A stretch of 64,000 nucleotides of DNA from Kiloniella laminariae (GTDB lineage: Bacteria > Pseudomonadota > Alphaproteobacteria > Kiloniellales > Kiloniellaceae), in contig NZ_JAPWGY010000003.1 of assembly GCF_027214005.1 (NCBI RefSeq), positions 620,001 to 684,000 on the forward strand, written 5' to 3'. The notes below the pieces were generated by a model. The model saw nothing but the letters and a program-made list of their open reading frames with translations. It was not told the DNA's origin and searched no databases. The translations under genes were made by a program, and so were the position numbers. Numbering within the stretch: position 1 is the stretch's first letter; each line of letters opens with the position of its first letter. Positions 27,629 to 35,905 of the stretch are shown here, in pieces.

Positions 27629-29173
27629 ATGAGGACTGAAGACCTGTTCGACATCTTGGTTATTGGCGGCGGCATCAATGGTGTCGGTATTGCGCGGGAT
27701 GCAGCCGGGCGAGGTTTAAAGACCCTGCTTTGCGAGAAAGATGATCTGGCAAGCTGGACTTCTTCTGCCAGTACCAAACTTATTCACGGCGGGTTACGGT
27801 ATCTCGAACATTATGAATTTCGTCTGGTTCGAGAAGCTCTGAAAGAGCGTGAGGTCCTCCTGGCTTCTGCGCCCCATATCTCTTGGCCCCTTCGTTTTGT
27901 TCTTCCGCATAATAAAGATCTCCGTCCGGCCTGGCTCATTCGTCTGGGGCTGTTTCTTTATGATCATCTTGGCAAGAGGGAGCGGTTGCCCGGCTCCTGC
28001 GCGGTTGATCTGACCAGACATTGTGTTGGAACACCCCTGGTCGACAGCTTTACCAAGGGGTTTATCTATTCGGATGCCTGGGTACAGGATGCGCGCATGG
28101 TGGTATTGAATGCCATGGATGCTCGTAACCGTGGGGCGGAAATCCGGACACGCACGCGCTGTATCGGTGCAACACGCCTAAAAGATCATTGGGACGTCAG
28201 GCTGGTTGATGGTTTGACAGGCGAGACCTCGGTGGTTAGGGCAAAGCTGTTGGTCAATGCGGCCGGGCCTTGGATGCAAGCGCTGCTGACTGGCGAAATG
28301 GGTCTGAAGAGCGACAAAAGGCTTCGGCTGGTCAAGGGTAGTCATATTGTTGTGCCACGCCTGTTTGATCATGATCATGCCTATATTTTCCAGAACCACG
28401 ATAAACGTATTGTCTTTGCTATTCCGTATGAAAATGACTTCACACTGATCGGAACGACAGATGTGGATCACGAAGGTGATCCCGCCGATGTTCAGATATC
28501 GCAAGAAGAGATTTCCTATCTTTGCCAGTCTGTAAGCAGCTACTTCAAGCGCCCGGTAAAGACCAAAGATGTTGTCTGGAGCTACGCCGGAGTTCGGCCT
28601 CTGTTCGACAACGGGGAATCCAATGCTTCCCAGACGACACGGGATTATGCGGTTGAACTGGTCGCCGAGCCGGGGAGTGCTCCGGCGCTTAATGTGCTTG
28701 GAGGCAAGCTGACGACATATCGTAAACTGGCTCAAGCATCGCTCAGCTTGATTTGCGGGGCTTTGGGCATCGCGGATAAAAGCTGGACGGCAGGTTCGGT
28801 CTTGCCTGGTGGGGATATCCCGGACGAGGATGTGAACCTCTATATCGGGCAGTTGATGACCAGGTTCCCTTGGTTGCCGGTTAAGCAGCTTGAACGGTAC
28901 GTGAAAACCTATGGCACCAGAGTTGAACAGATCCTTGATGGGGCAACATGCCTTGAAGACCTGGGGGCTTGTCTTGAGGGAGATCTCTACACGGCCGAAG
29001 TCCGGTACCTCGTTGATGAGGAGTGGGCATTGACGGGTGAGGATATTCTCTGGCGGCGAACCAAGCTGGGTTTGCATCTTTCAGGGGGGGGTGCGGCTCG
29101 TCTGGATGATTTTCTGGTGGGCTACACCAAAAAGAAGTTGCAGCCAGTTGCGGGATTTTCACTTGCCTCATGA
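27629..29173 (+). CDS. glpD: Aerobic glycerol-3-phosphate dehydrogenase
   Basis: 514 residues, membrane-associated FAD enzyme oxidising sn-glycerol 3-phosphate to dihydroxyacetone phosphate and passing electrons to quinone. The FAD motif is VIGGGINGVGIARDAAGRG, followed by SSASTKLIHGGLRYLEHYEF, YSDAWVQDAR and GGKLTTYRKLA. It completes the glycerol route with glpK. The product feeds glycolysis through triose phosphate isomerase, whose gene is not in the window, to gap just upstream. Confidence 0.96.
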   Translation: MRTEDLFDILVIGGGINGVGIARDAAGRGLKTLLCEKDDLASWTSSASTKLIHGGLRYLEHYEFRLVREALKEREVLLASAPHISWPLRFVLPHNKDLRPAWLIRLGLFLYDHLGKRERLPGSCAVDLTRHCVGTPLVDSFTKGFIYSDAWVQDARMVVLNAMDARNRGAEIRTRTRCIGATRLKDHWDVRLVDGLTGETSVVRAKLLVNAAGPWMQALLTGEMGLKSDKRLRLVKGSHIVVPRLFDHDHAYIFQNHDKRIVFAIPYENDFTLIGTTDVDHEGDPADVQISQEEISYLCQSVSSYFKRPVKTKDVVWSYAGVRPLFDNGESNASQTTRDYAVELVAEPGSAPALNVLGGKLTTYRKLAQASLSLICGALGIADKSWTAGSVLPGGDIPDEDVNLYIGQLMTRFPWLPVKQLERYVKTYGTRVEQILDGATCLEDLGACLEGDLYTAEVRYLVDEEWALTGEDILWRRTKLGLHLSGGGAARLDDFLVGYTKKKLQPVAGFSLAS

Positions 29174-29317
29174 ATGCGTTACGGAGTCTGCTTTGAAGTT
29201 GGCTGTTTTCATAAAAAGACTTCGCGAAAGATCAAGTTTTTGTAATCGAAAGCTGATATTGAACAGATTGCAGGATATACTCCTGCCTAGAAATAATAAT
29301 AGAAAAGGTTGTTCGGG

Positions 29318-30763
29318 ATGAAGCGCAAGCACCTCTGTAAGATTGTTGCCACACTCGGCCCGGCAAGTTCAGATAAAGAGACGATTGCTGCGCTCTTTAA
29401 ATCGGGCGTGGATACTTTCCGTCTGAACTTTAGTCACGGGACACACGAAGATCACAAAAAGCGCTATGACCTGATCCGTGAAGTGGAGCAGGAAACCGGG
29501 CGACCAATTGCTGTCTTGATGGATTTGCAGGGACCGAAGCTGCGTGTTGGACGTTTTGCTGAAGGTTCGGCCGAGCTGAAAACCGGGGCAACTTTCCGTC
29601 TGGATATGAAGGACGAACTTGGTGATGCCACGCGAGCGACCTTGCCGCACAAGGAAATTTTTGACGCTATCGAAGCCGGAACCGATCTTCTGCTTGATGA
29701 TGGTCGCATTCGGTTGCGGGTGCGTTCAGTCAAGGGCACGGAAGCAGAAACCGAGGTTGTTGTTGGTGGGGTTCTGTCAAACAACAAAGGCGTCAACGTA
29801 CCTGGCGTTGTGTTGCCGCTGTCCGCGCTGACGGAAAAAGACCTCAAGGACATGGAATTCGGTCTTGAGCTTGGTTGTGACTGGTGTGCGCTTTCTTTCG
29901 TGCAACGCCCTGAGGATGTGATGGAAGCGCGCAAGCTGGTGAATGGCCGGGCGGGTGTCATGGCCAAGCTGGAAAAACCGTCGGCGATTGAACAGCTTGA
30001 GGCCATTGTGGCCCTGACCGATGCGGTTATGGTGGCCCGTGGCGACCTCGGGGTCGAGTTGCCTCCTGAAAACGTCCCGGTTTTGCAAAAACGGATTATC
30101 CGGATGTGCCGTGAACACGGCAAGCCCGTGATTGTTGCAACCCAGATGCTGGAAACCATGGTGACATCACCAACCCCGACGAGGGCGGAAGCTTCTGACG
30201 TGGCAACGGCGGTTTATGATGGTGCAGATGCCGTGATGTTGTCTGCTGAATCGGCCAGTGGTGCCTATCCGCTTGAAGCGGTTAGCATGATGAACCGGAT
30301 TATTGAGACAATTGAACAGGACCCTCTGTATCTGAAGCTTATTCATGCCGATGAGCTGGAGCCAAACCCGACCGAAGCGGATGCAATCAGTGATGCAGCC
30401 AGCCAGGTTGCGGATCTGCTGGGCGCCAAGGCAATCGTAACCTTCACCACAACGGGTAGCACGGCCTTCCGGGCCGCGCGTTGTCGGCCCAAGACGCCGT
30501 TGCTTGGCCTGACGCCTGACCTGCGGGTTGCACGGCGGATGTCCCTGATTTGGGGCGTGCATTCCGTCAATACGCGGGATGTCAGCAGCTTTGCAGAAAT
30601 GGTTGGGAAATCTACCAGGATTGCACGTCGAGAAGGCTTTTGTGAAAATGGCGACAAGGTCGTTGTAACGGCAGGCATTCCTTTTGGCACGCCGGGATCG
30701 ACCAACAACCTTCGCATCGCCACAGTCGGTCAACATGAAAAGACTGATCGTAATGAGGCCTGA
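29318..30763 (+). CDS. pyk: Pyruvate kinase
   Basis: 481 residues. Motifs in order: KIVATLGPAS, FRLNFSHGTHEDH, MDLQGPKLRVG, the active-site MAKLEKPSAIE (catalytic lysine), VARGDLGVELP and TRAEASDVA. The C-terminal regulatory domain is present. The ATG at 29318 has AAAGG upstream; a TTG 9 nt earlier is in frame. It ends the glycerol and lower-glycolysis block and is followed by a bidirectional terminator. Confidence 0.96.
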   Translation: MKRKHLCKIVATLGPASSDKETIAALFKSGVDTFRLNFSHGTHEDHKKRYDLIREVEQETGRPIAVLMDLQGPKLRVGRFAEGSAELKTGATFRLDMKDELGDATRATLPHKEIFDAIEAGTDLLLDDGRIRLRVRSVKGTEAETEVVVGGVLSNNKGVNVPGVVLPLSALTEKDLKDMEFGLELGCDWCALSFVQRPEDVMEARKLVNGRAGVMAKLEKPSAIEQLEAIVALTDAVMVARGDLGVELPPENVPVLQKRIIRMCREHGKPVIVATQMLETMVTSPTPTRAEASDVATAVYDGADAVMLSAESASGAYPLEAVSMMNRIIETIEQDPLYLKLIHADELEPNPTEADAISDAASQVADLLGAKAIVTFTTTGSTAFRAARCRPKTPLLGLTPDLRVARRMSLIWGVHSVNTRDVSSFAEMVGKSTRIARREGFCENGDKVVVTAGIPFGTPGSTNNLRIATVGQHEKTDRNEA

Positions 30764-30792
30764 TATATTTGGTCGATTAGGTGCAACAAGAT

Positions 30793-30828
30793 GAAAAAAA
30801 ACGGCTTCTTTTTGAGGCCGTTTTTTTG
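30793..30828. terminator. Bidirectional terminator between pyk and the MBL gene
   Basis: AAACGGC pairs with GCCGTTT around a U-rich loop, with A and T runs on either side. It serves the convergent genes. Confidence 0.85.
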
Positions 30829-31689
30829 TTACAGGCGATTGAGAGGAACCTTGAGGTAATGATTGCCGTCGGCTTCGGCGGGGGGGAGATCTCCGGCGCG
30901 CATGTTTACCTGAATAGAGGGGATCAGGAGAGCTGGCATGGCGAGCTGTTTATCCCTTTCCGTGCGCATCTTGATGAAGTCATCGCGGGTGATGCCGCTG
31001 CGAATATGGAGGTTGTGCTGTTTTTGTTCAGAGACTGTTGTCTCCCAGGCAATCTTGCGACCATTGGGAGCATAGTCATGACAGGTGAAAAGCCGGGTGT
31101 TGTCAGGCAGTTTAAAAATTTTATGAATTGAATCGTACAGGGCACCGGCATCTCCCCCCGGAAAATCTGCCCTGGCGGTTCCAAAGTCTGGCATAAAAAG
31201 GGTATCCCCGACAAAAGCACAGTCGCCGATTATATAGGTTATGCAAGCTGGTGTGTGTCCGGGGGTGTGCAAGACCTGGCAGGGAATGGACCCCAGTTCA
31301 AAATTTTCGTGATCCGCGAAGAGATGATCAAACTGCTCACCGTTGGTCTGAAAGGCCGGTTCTGTGTTGTAGATAGTTTTGAAGGTTCGTTGAACAGCAG
31401 AAATCTGGTTGCCGACAGCCGTCGTTCCGCCAATCGTCTTTTTTAAAAAGGGTGCAGCAGAGATGTGATCGGCATGGACATGGGTTTCGAGAATCCATTG
31501 GCAAGACAGTTTTTTCTGCCGGATTTTCTGAACGATCGCCTCGGCACTTTCTGTCGAGGTTCTGCCTGCACTGGGGGCGTAATCAAGCGCGGAGTCAATA
31601 ATGGCGCATTTCAAGCTTGTTGGATCCCAGACCAGATAGGAAAGGGTGTTACTGGCTTCGTGAAAAAAAGCTTCAATCTGGGGTGTCAT
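30829..31689 (-). CDS. MBL-fold persulfide dioxygenase/Blh-type hydrolase
   Basis: 286 residues, metallo-beta-lactamase fold of the ETHE1/Blh group. Metal ligands are in ETHVHADHISAA, LHTPGHTPAC, GDTLF and the C-terminal CHDYAP. These enzymes oxidise glutathione persulfide to sulfite. The ATG at 31689 has GGAGG 5 nt upstream; a longer frame starting at 31728 would overlap the promoter. It diverges from a SqrR/BigR-like repressor followed by a rhodanese, the usual persulfide detoxification set. Confidence 0.88.
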   Translation of the reverse strand: MTPQIEAFFHEASNTLSYLVWDPTSLKCAIIDSALDYAPSAGRTSTESAEAIVQKIRQKKLSCQWILETHVHADHISAAPFLKKTIGGTTAVGNQISAVQRTFKTIYNTEPAFQTNGEQFDHLFADHENFELGSIPCQVLHTPGHTPACITYIIGDCAFVGDTLFMPDFGTARADFPGGDAGALYDSIHKIFKLPDNTRLFTCHDYAPNGRKIAWETTVSEQKQHNLHIRSGITRDDFIKMRTERDKQLAMPALLIPSIQVNMRAGDLPPAEADGNHYLKVPLNRL

Positions 31690-31711
31690 TCCTGCCTCCG
31701 TCTTTCCCGGC

Positions 31712-31751
31712 ATTATATCAATTGACAAAAATATAGCAAATTTGATATGTA
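31712..31751. promoter_or_regulatory. Overlapping divergent promoters with a central CAAATTTG operator
   Basis: Rightward: TTGACA (31722-31727), 18-nt spacer, TATGTA (31746-31751). Leftward: TTGCTA (31734-31739 complement), 16-nt spacer, perfect TATAAT (31712-31717 complement). The palindrome CAAATTTG (31737-31744), within ATATAG..ATATGT, lies in both promoters, so one bound repressor could block both. Confidence 0.75.
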
Positions 31752-31758
31752 TTGATTT

Positions 31759-32055
31759 ATGAATTTATCAGATATGCAAAAATCTGTAGGAAAAGCCAGT
31801 GCATTGCTGCGGGCTTTGGCCAATGAGCGACGACTGATGATCCTGTGCCAGCTGGTTGAAGGCGAAAAATCCGTAGGTGCGTTGGCTGAAAGTCTTGATA
31901 TCGCCCAGGCAATGATTTCACAGCAACTCTCCATCTTGAGGAGGGAAGAACTGGTTTGTTTCCGACGTGAAGGGCAGTGCATTTATTACAGGCTCGACCA
32001 CCCGGCAGCAGCAGGGATATTACAGGTCCTTTATGATAGCTACTGCCCGAAATAA
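31759..32055 (+). CDS. ArsR-family persulfide-responsive repressor (SqrR/BigR type)
   Basis: 98 residues, winged helix-turn-helix of the ArsR family. The segment LMILCQLVEGEKSVG and the C-terminal LYDSYCPK place cysteines at residues 30 and 96, 66 residues apart, the same spacing as the two sensing cysteines of SqrR. In that family (per)sulfide links the two cysteines and releases DNA. No ribosome binding site precedes the ATG, and the promoter's -10 box ends 7 nt before it, so the mRNA is probably leaderless. It is co-oriented with the rhodanese gene. Confidence 0.88.
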   Translation: MNLSDMQKSVGKASALLRALANERRLMILCQLVEGEKSVGALAESLDIAQAMISQQLSILRREELVCFRREGQCIYYRLDHPAAAGILQVLYDSYCPK

Positions 32056-32096
32056 CTGTCAGGCCTGTGAGACACATTTTTATCAGGAGCGGAACT

Positions 32097-32630
32097 ATGG
32101 AAAAGAAGATTGTATCTATCTCGCCACAGGATCTGAAGAAACGGCTGCAGGCTGAAGGGGTGGAGCTGATTGATGTTCGTGGCGAGCTAGAATTTGCGCA
32201 AGAACATATCAAGGGAGCCAGGCTGGTCCCGCTTGATAAAGTGGCCTCTTATGATTTTTCCGAAATTTCGGACAAAGCGGTTGTCTTCCTCTGCCGAAGC
32301 GGACAGCGAACCTCGATGGCCTCCGAGCTATTGAGCCTGACGCCTTTTAAAGAAATTATGCTTCTCGAAGGCGGTCTGATGGCGTGGATCTCGGCAGGTC
32401 TGCCGACAAGAAAATTAACAAAAGCCCCGATTGATATCATGCGGCAGGTGCAGGTTATTGCTGGCAGTCTTGTTTTGCTGGGGGTATTGTTGGGGCTTAC
32501 TGTCCATTCCGGGTTTTTATTCATTGCCGCCTTTGTGGGGGCTGGCCTTGCGTTGGCAGGTTTGACCGGTTTTTGCGGAATGGCGCGAATTCTGGCAGTG
32601 ATGCCCTGGAACAGGGTCACATCAGGTTAA
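32097..32630 (+). CDS. Rhodanese with DUF2892 membrane domain (YgaP type)
   Basis: 177 residues. A rhodanese domain (about 1-105) has ELIDVRGELEFAQEHI and the active loop LCRSGQRTSMAS with the catalytic cysteine. Two membrane helices of the DUF2892 type follow (about 115-172). Such proteins transfer sulfane sulfur at the inner membrane. The ATG at 32097 has AGGAG upstream. It follows the SqrR-like repressor by 41 nt. Confidence 0.9.
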   Translation: MEKKIVSISPQDLKKRLQAEGVELIDVRGELEFAQEHIKGARLVPLDKVASYDFSEISDKAVVFLCRSGQRTSMASELLSLTPFKEIMLLEGGLMAWISAGLPTRKLTKAPIDIMRQVQVIAGSLVLLGVLLGLTVHSGFLFIAAFVGAGLALAGLTGFCGMARILAVMPWNRVTSG

Positions 32631-32775
32631 AGAAAGCCCTTCCTGTAAAGTGTAATTTTTAATCTTTTCATAACCTACTGAGAGATAAAGTGGTTCGTTG
32701 ATTAAAGCGCCTGTAGACAGGAAGGTGCATGGTGCCTTGCTTCGGGAGATTCGGGCATCATGCTTAAGATGAAGC

Positions 32776-34008
32776 TTGAAGAATGATCAAGAATATAGGC
32801 TGACGCCTGTTGTCCTTTTGAGTGATGATGAGAATTTCTCCTCTGATTTTCTTGGAGTGCTACGGGATACGGGCTTTCAGAATGTTTCCAGCTGCACGGG
32901 ATCTCACGCTGATGAGAAGGCTGCTCCCGGCCTGCTGTTTTTTGACTCCCGAACCAAGCCTGGTCCGGCACGTGAACTGCTCAAACAGATTTTGGCCTTG
33001 TCATCTGCGCATCGTTGTCCGGTAATCTATCTGGATCGGGATTTTCAGCAGACAAACGTTGACGGATTTAATCCGGGCTGTGATGACGTCCTTCATTATC
33101 CCCAGTCTTTATATCGACTTGAAACCTGCTGTCAGACTCTTTTGCGGATGGCACGCGAGCGTCAAAAGTGGGATGAGAAAAAGCGGCAGCTTGAATCCGA
33201 ACTGGAGAAAAAATCTGAAAAAGCTGATCAGGCTTTGATTTTGCTGCAGCAGGCAGAAAAGCGTTTGCTACAACAAAATCCCGGTCTGACGAGCCAGAAC
33301 CAGGAGAGGAACAATATTGTTGCAGATATGAGCCATGAGCTGCGAACGCCGCTCAACGCCATCCTGGGTTTCTCGGAGATTATGAAAGAGCAGGCCTTTG
33401 GGGCTCTCGGGCATGAAAAATATCTTGGTTATGCCGGTGATATCCATAAAGCCAGCCAGCATTTGCTGGGTATTGTTAATGATGTACTCGATATCGCCAA
33501 GGCTGATTCCGAAGCCCCCGTCCTCGAACTTTCTGACGTGTCTGTGAAGGATGCGGTTTCTGATACCTTTCGGATGATGGCTGTTCTGGCCGAAGAGGCT
33601 GGAGTGGAACTTTCACTAAACATACCGGCTGATTTCCCGGACTTGAAGACTGACGAACGTCGCTTCAGGCAGGTTCTTACGAATCTTGTTTCTAATGCCG
33701 TAAAATTTACACGTCCAGGAGGGCGGGTATCGGTTGAGGGCATGTACAGCGATGAAGACGGGGCCATTTTGATGATTATACGGGATAATGGTATTGGAAT
33801 GTCGCCAGCGGAACTCGCCATTGCTCTCACTCCCTATGGGCAAATAGAAAAAGCACAATCCAATACCCACGTCAGAGGAACCGGGCTTGGGCTGCCCGTA
33901 TCCAAAAAAGCGGTAGAAGCCCTGGGCGGAGATTTTCACATTACCAGTGAACCGGGATTGGGAACGGCGGTTACCCTGAGATTTCCTTCTTACCTCGTGG
34001 TAGGTTGA
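32776..34008 (+). CDS. Soluble histidine kinase with a receiver-like N terminus
   Basis: 410 residues, no membrane segments. Residues about 1-125 look like a divergent receiver domain (VVLLSDDENF, then FFDSRT at the usual phospho-aspartate strand). A charged coiled coil (about 125-175) leads to HisKA with MSHELRTPLNAILGFSEIMKEQ-type H box and a HATPase domain with NLVSNAVKF, DNGIGMS and GTGLGLPVSKK. The HisKA region is of the PleC/DivJ-like alphaproteobacterial sort. The only start is TTG at 32776, since an in-frame stop lies 4 nt upstream. No response regulator is adjacent, so its partner is unknown. Confidence 0.87.
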   Translation: MKNDQEYRLTPVVLLSDDENFSSDFLGVLRDTGFQNVSSCTGSHADEKAAPGLLFFDSRTKPGPARELLKQILALSSAHRCPVIYLDRDFQQTNVDGFNPGCDDVLHYPQSLYRLETCCQTLLRMARERQKWDEKKRQLESELEKKSEKADQALILLQQAEKRLLQQNPGLTSQNQERNNIVADMSHELRTPLNAILGFSEIMKEQAFGALGHEKYLGYAGDIHKASQHLLGIVNDVLDIAKADSEAPVLELSDVSVKDAVSDTFRMMAVLAEEAGVELSLNIPADFPDLKTDERRFRQVLTNLVSNAVKFTRPGGRVSVEGMYSDEDGAILMIIRDNGIGMSPAELAIALTPYGQIEKAQSNTHVRGTGLGLPVSKKAVEALGGDFHITSEPGLGTAVTLRFPSYLVVG

Positions 34009-34023
34009 GGTTTCCGGAGGATC

Positions 34024-34224
34024 TTAATTTTGAAGTTTTTTCTTGGGCTGCAAGCTCTGGATGTCTTTTTTTAAGTTCTCTTTTTCAGACACGGGATCAG
34101 CTTCCGTGCTGGAATCCAGATGCAGGGGACTGTTTTTGTTTTGCTCGGCTTGTGCTTGTTCAAGAGTCCGTAATGGCCTTGCAAGATAAGGGCTGGAAGT
34201 GACGGAATGAAAAGTTTTCATCAT
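34024..34224 (-). CDS. Small hypothetical protein
   Basis: About 65 residues, polar, with a SSPYLARPLRTLEQAQAE stretch near the N terminus and a lysine-rich C terminus. The arginine/proline motif resembles short uncharacterised alphaproteobacterial proteins, but I cannot name a family. ATG codons at 34224 and 34221 have no strong ribosome binding site. It is convergent with the kinase gene. Confidence 0.4.
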   Translation of the reverse strand: MMKTFHSVTSSPYLARPLRTLEQAQAEQNKNSPLHLDSSTEADPVSEKENLKKDIQSLQPKKKLQN

Positions 34225-34225
34225 C

Positions 34226-34246
34226 TTATCCACAGATTTGTCCACA
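34226..34246. promoter_or_regulatory. Pair of DnaA-box-like sequences
   Basis: TTATCCACA (34226-34234) matches the DnaA box exactly, and TTGTCCACA (34238-34246) differs at one base; both have the same orientation. It could be a DnaA titration or regulatory site. Confidence 0.4.
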
Positions 34247-34396
34247 AGATGTGGTGTTGTGCCTGAATAGGTATACACAATTGAAGGTGAAATACCAAGA
34301 AATAAACGCAAAGATGGTGTGAAATTTATTTTTCAACCCTATGGGTGTGCTTCCGGAAGCTTTCATGGAAGGGGAGCAAATTTTAACGCCTGTAGA

Positions 34397-34427
34397 CTTG
34401 ACCGAAGGCGGTTCTCCCACCAAATAT
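34397..34427 (+). promoter_or_regulatory. Candidate heat-shock (RpoH) promoter of hsp20
   Basis: CTTGACC (34397-34403) followed by CCCACCAAATAT (34416-34427) resembles alphaproteobacterial RpoH promoters. It would give a leader of roughly 90-100 nt containing the ROSE element. Confidence 0.4.
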
Positions 34428-34467
34428 AACAAGAGTTGTGGGGCTGAATGATTCAGGCCATTGAAAC

Positions 34468-34529
34468 AAGAACCGCCCTTTGGGGTTCTTTAAAGAGTTG
34501 AGCCTTGCTCTACCGAGGAGGTAACGATG
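34468..34529 (+). ncRNA. ROSE-type RNA thermometer in the hsp20 leader
   Basis: The Shine-Dalgarno AGGAGG (34516-34521) lies in a hairpin: CC (34503-34504) pairs with GG, and TTGCT (34505-34509) pairs with AGGA leaving a bulged G. U(U/C)GCU opposite AGGA is the hallmark of ROSE elements, which melt on heating. An upstream hairpin AAGAACC/GGTTCTT (34468-34490) is the next stem. The downstream gene is an Hsp20, the usual ROSE target. Confidence 0.82.
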
Positions 34530-34973
34530 TCGCGTTTGTCACTTTTTAACAGCCCTCTGATGCTCGGGTTTGAGCAATTTGAGCAGGCAGTTGATATGAT
34601 TACGAAAACTGCTGCTGATGGTTATCCCCCGTACAATGTAGAAAAGATTGGTGAAAATCGAATTCGCATCACACTGGCTGTTGCGGGATTTGCACCTGAA
34701 GACATGCAGGTGCAAATCGAGAGTAACCAGCTTGTCATCCGCGGCAAGGCAAAATCAGATGATGACCGGATTTACCTCCATCGCGGAATCGCGGCGCGCC
34801 AGTTTCGCAGGGCCTTTGTTCTGGCAGATGGCATAGAGGTTCAGGATGCGACTTTGGACAATGGCCTGTTGCATATTGATCTGGAAAAGCCGCTTGTTGA
34901 TGTCCCAATCAGGAGCATTGCAATTCAGACCGTGCAAAAGGCGCCTAAAAAAACGATAATTGAAGAAAATTGA
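34527..34973 (+). CDS. Small heat-shock protein, Hsp20 family
   Basis: 148 residues with a central alpha-crystallin domain (about 35-130: YPPYNVEKIGENRIRITLAVAGF start, QLVIRGKA strand, and NGLLHIDL), of the IbpA-like alphaproteobacterial type. It is an ATP-independent holdase that keeps unfolding proteins soluble. The very good AGGAGG site is masked by the ROSE hairpin. A DUF1150 gene follows, the common partner in this class. Confidence 0.95.
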   Translation: MSRLSLFNSPLMLGFEQFEQAVDMITKTAADGYPPYNVEKIGENRIRITLAVAGFAPEDMQVQIESNQLVIRGKAKSDDDRIYLHRGIAARQFRRAFVLADGIEVQDATLDNGLLHIDLEKPLVDVPIRSIAIQTVQKAPKKTIIEEN

Positions 34974-35085
34974 TACGCATTCCTTAAAAAAGCAAACGAG
35001 TTGATGCTTCCTTAATATTAGCGAAGTATGGTGACCTTTATAACAGTTGCCTTTGAGCTACACCCTGTAGCAGGCAGAAAGAAGT

Positions 35086-35304
35086 ATGATGGTAAAGCAA
35101 GTGATTTCAGAAATTATGACTGAACAGGACATGACAGCCCTGGGGCTGGAAGCCGTGGCTTATGTCAAGGCTGTTGATGTGGATGGAGAGGCTTGCTTTG
35201 GTATTTTTGCCGCTGATGGCACAGAAATAACAGTCGTTACCAATCGGGACGTCGCCTTTGCTGCCGTACGTCAGCAGGACCTGGAGCCTTTGAGTGTTCA
35301 TTAG
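35086..35304 (+). CDS. DUF1150 family protein
   Basis: 72 residues matching DUF1150: YVKAVDVDGEACFGIFAADGT in two segments, then ITVVTNRDVAFAAVRQQDLEPLSVH. Function unknown. Members are often next to hsp20 in Alphaproteobacteria, as here. ATG codons at 35086 and 35089 are both possible, with AGAAAGAAG upstream. Confidence 0.88.
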   Translation: MMVKQVISEIMTEQDMTALGLEAVAYVKAVDVDGEACFGIFAADGTEITVVTNRDVAFAAVRQQDLEPLSVH

Positions 35305-35374
35305 ACCTTGATCTTTCAGGCAAGAGCATTGTTTTGCTCGTGCAGATACGAAGTTTTGATCTGGTGATAGAAAT

Positions 35375-35404
35375 AAAAAAGGCCCCCTTTCGGGAGCCTT
35401 TTTC
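35375..35404. terminator. Bidirectional terminator between DUF1150 and ptsN
   Basis: AAAAAAGGC..CCC pairs with GGG.GCCTTTTT, forming a hairpin flanked by A and T runs between convergent genes. Confidence 0.85.
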
Positions 35405-35418
35405 AGTTTGTACCCTTA

Positions 35419-35883
35419 TCAGGCAGCGTGACTTGTTGCAGTAGCACTCAAGAGCGCATAGATGCCATCATCGCTTTCTGTACCCCGAAGTTTTTCGCAA
35501 GTTGCAGAATCTCTCAAGAGTCGTGATACCCTGGCCAAGGCCTTGAGATGGTCTGCTCCGGCGGTTTCTGGTGCGAGGAGAAGACAAATGAGATCCACAG
35601 GCTGTTCGTCTATGGAATCAAAGTCTACTGGACGCTCCAGCTTGACAAAGAAACCATAAAGTCGGTCAAGATTTGGCAGCTTCCCATGGGGAATTGCGAT
35701 TCCTTGCCCGATACCTGTCGTGCCAAGTTTCTCCCTTTCAATCAGAACATCAAAAATATCACGTTCTTCCTGTCCGGTAATTTCCGAGGCACGTTTTGCC
35801 ATTTCCTGAAGCACTTGCTTCTTGCTGTTGGCACGCAAGCCGGCGGCCACAGCATTAGGGCCGATAAGGTCGGTTATTTCCAT
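35419..35883 (-). CDS. ptsN: Nitrogen PTS enzyme IIA (PtsN/EIIA-Ntr)
   Basis: 154 residues, PTS_EIIA type 2 domain. The phosphorylated histidine is in GIAIPHGKLP (about residue 66). The protein regulates potassium and nitrogen-related functions through its phosphorylation state, not sugar transport. It is the last gene of the conserved rpoN-hpf-ptsN cluster. Confidence 0.95.
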   Translation of the reverse strand: MEITDLIGPNAVAAGLRANSKKQVLQEMAKRASEITGQEERDIFDVLIEREKLGTTGIGQGIAIPHGKLPNLDRLYGFFVKLERPVDFDSIDEQPVDLICLLLAPETAGADHLKALARVSRLLRDSATCEKLRGTESDDGIYALLSATATSHAA

Positions 35884-35905
35884 AGTACAATCAGGTCTTT
35901 AACTG

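Noticed and set aside
34226-34246. Possible chromosomal replication origin from two DnaA boxes
   Set aside because: Only two boxes, no further cluster, no clear AT-rich unwinding element and no origin-associated genes such as dnaA, hemE or parAB nearby.
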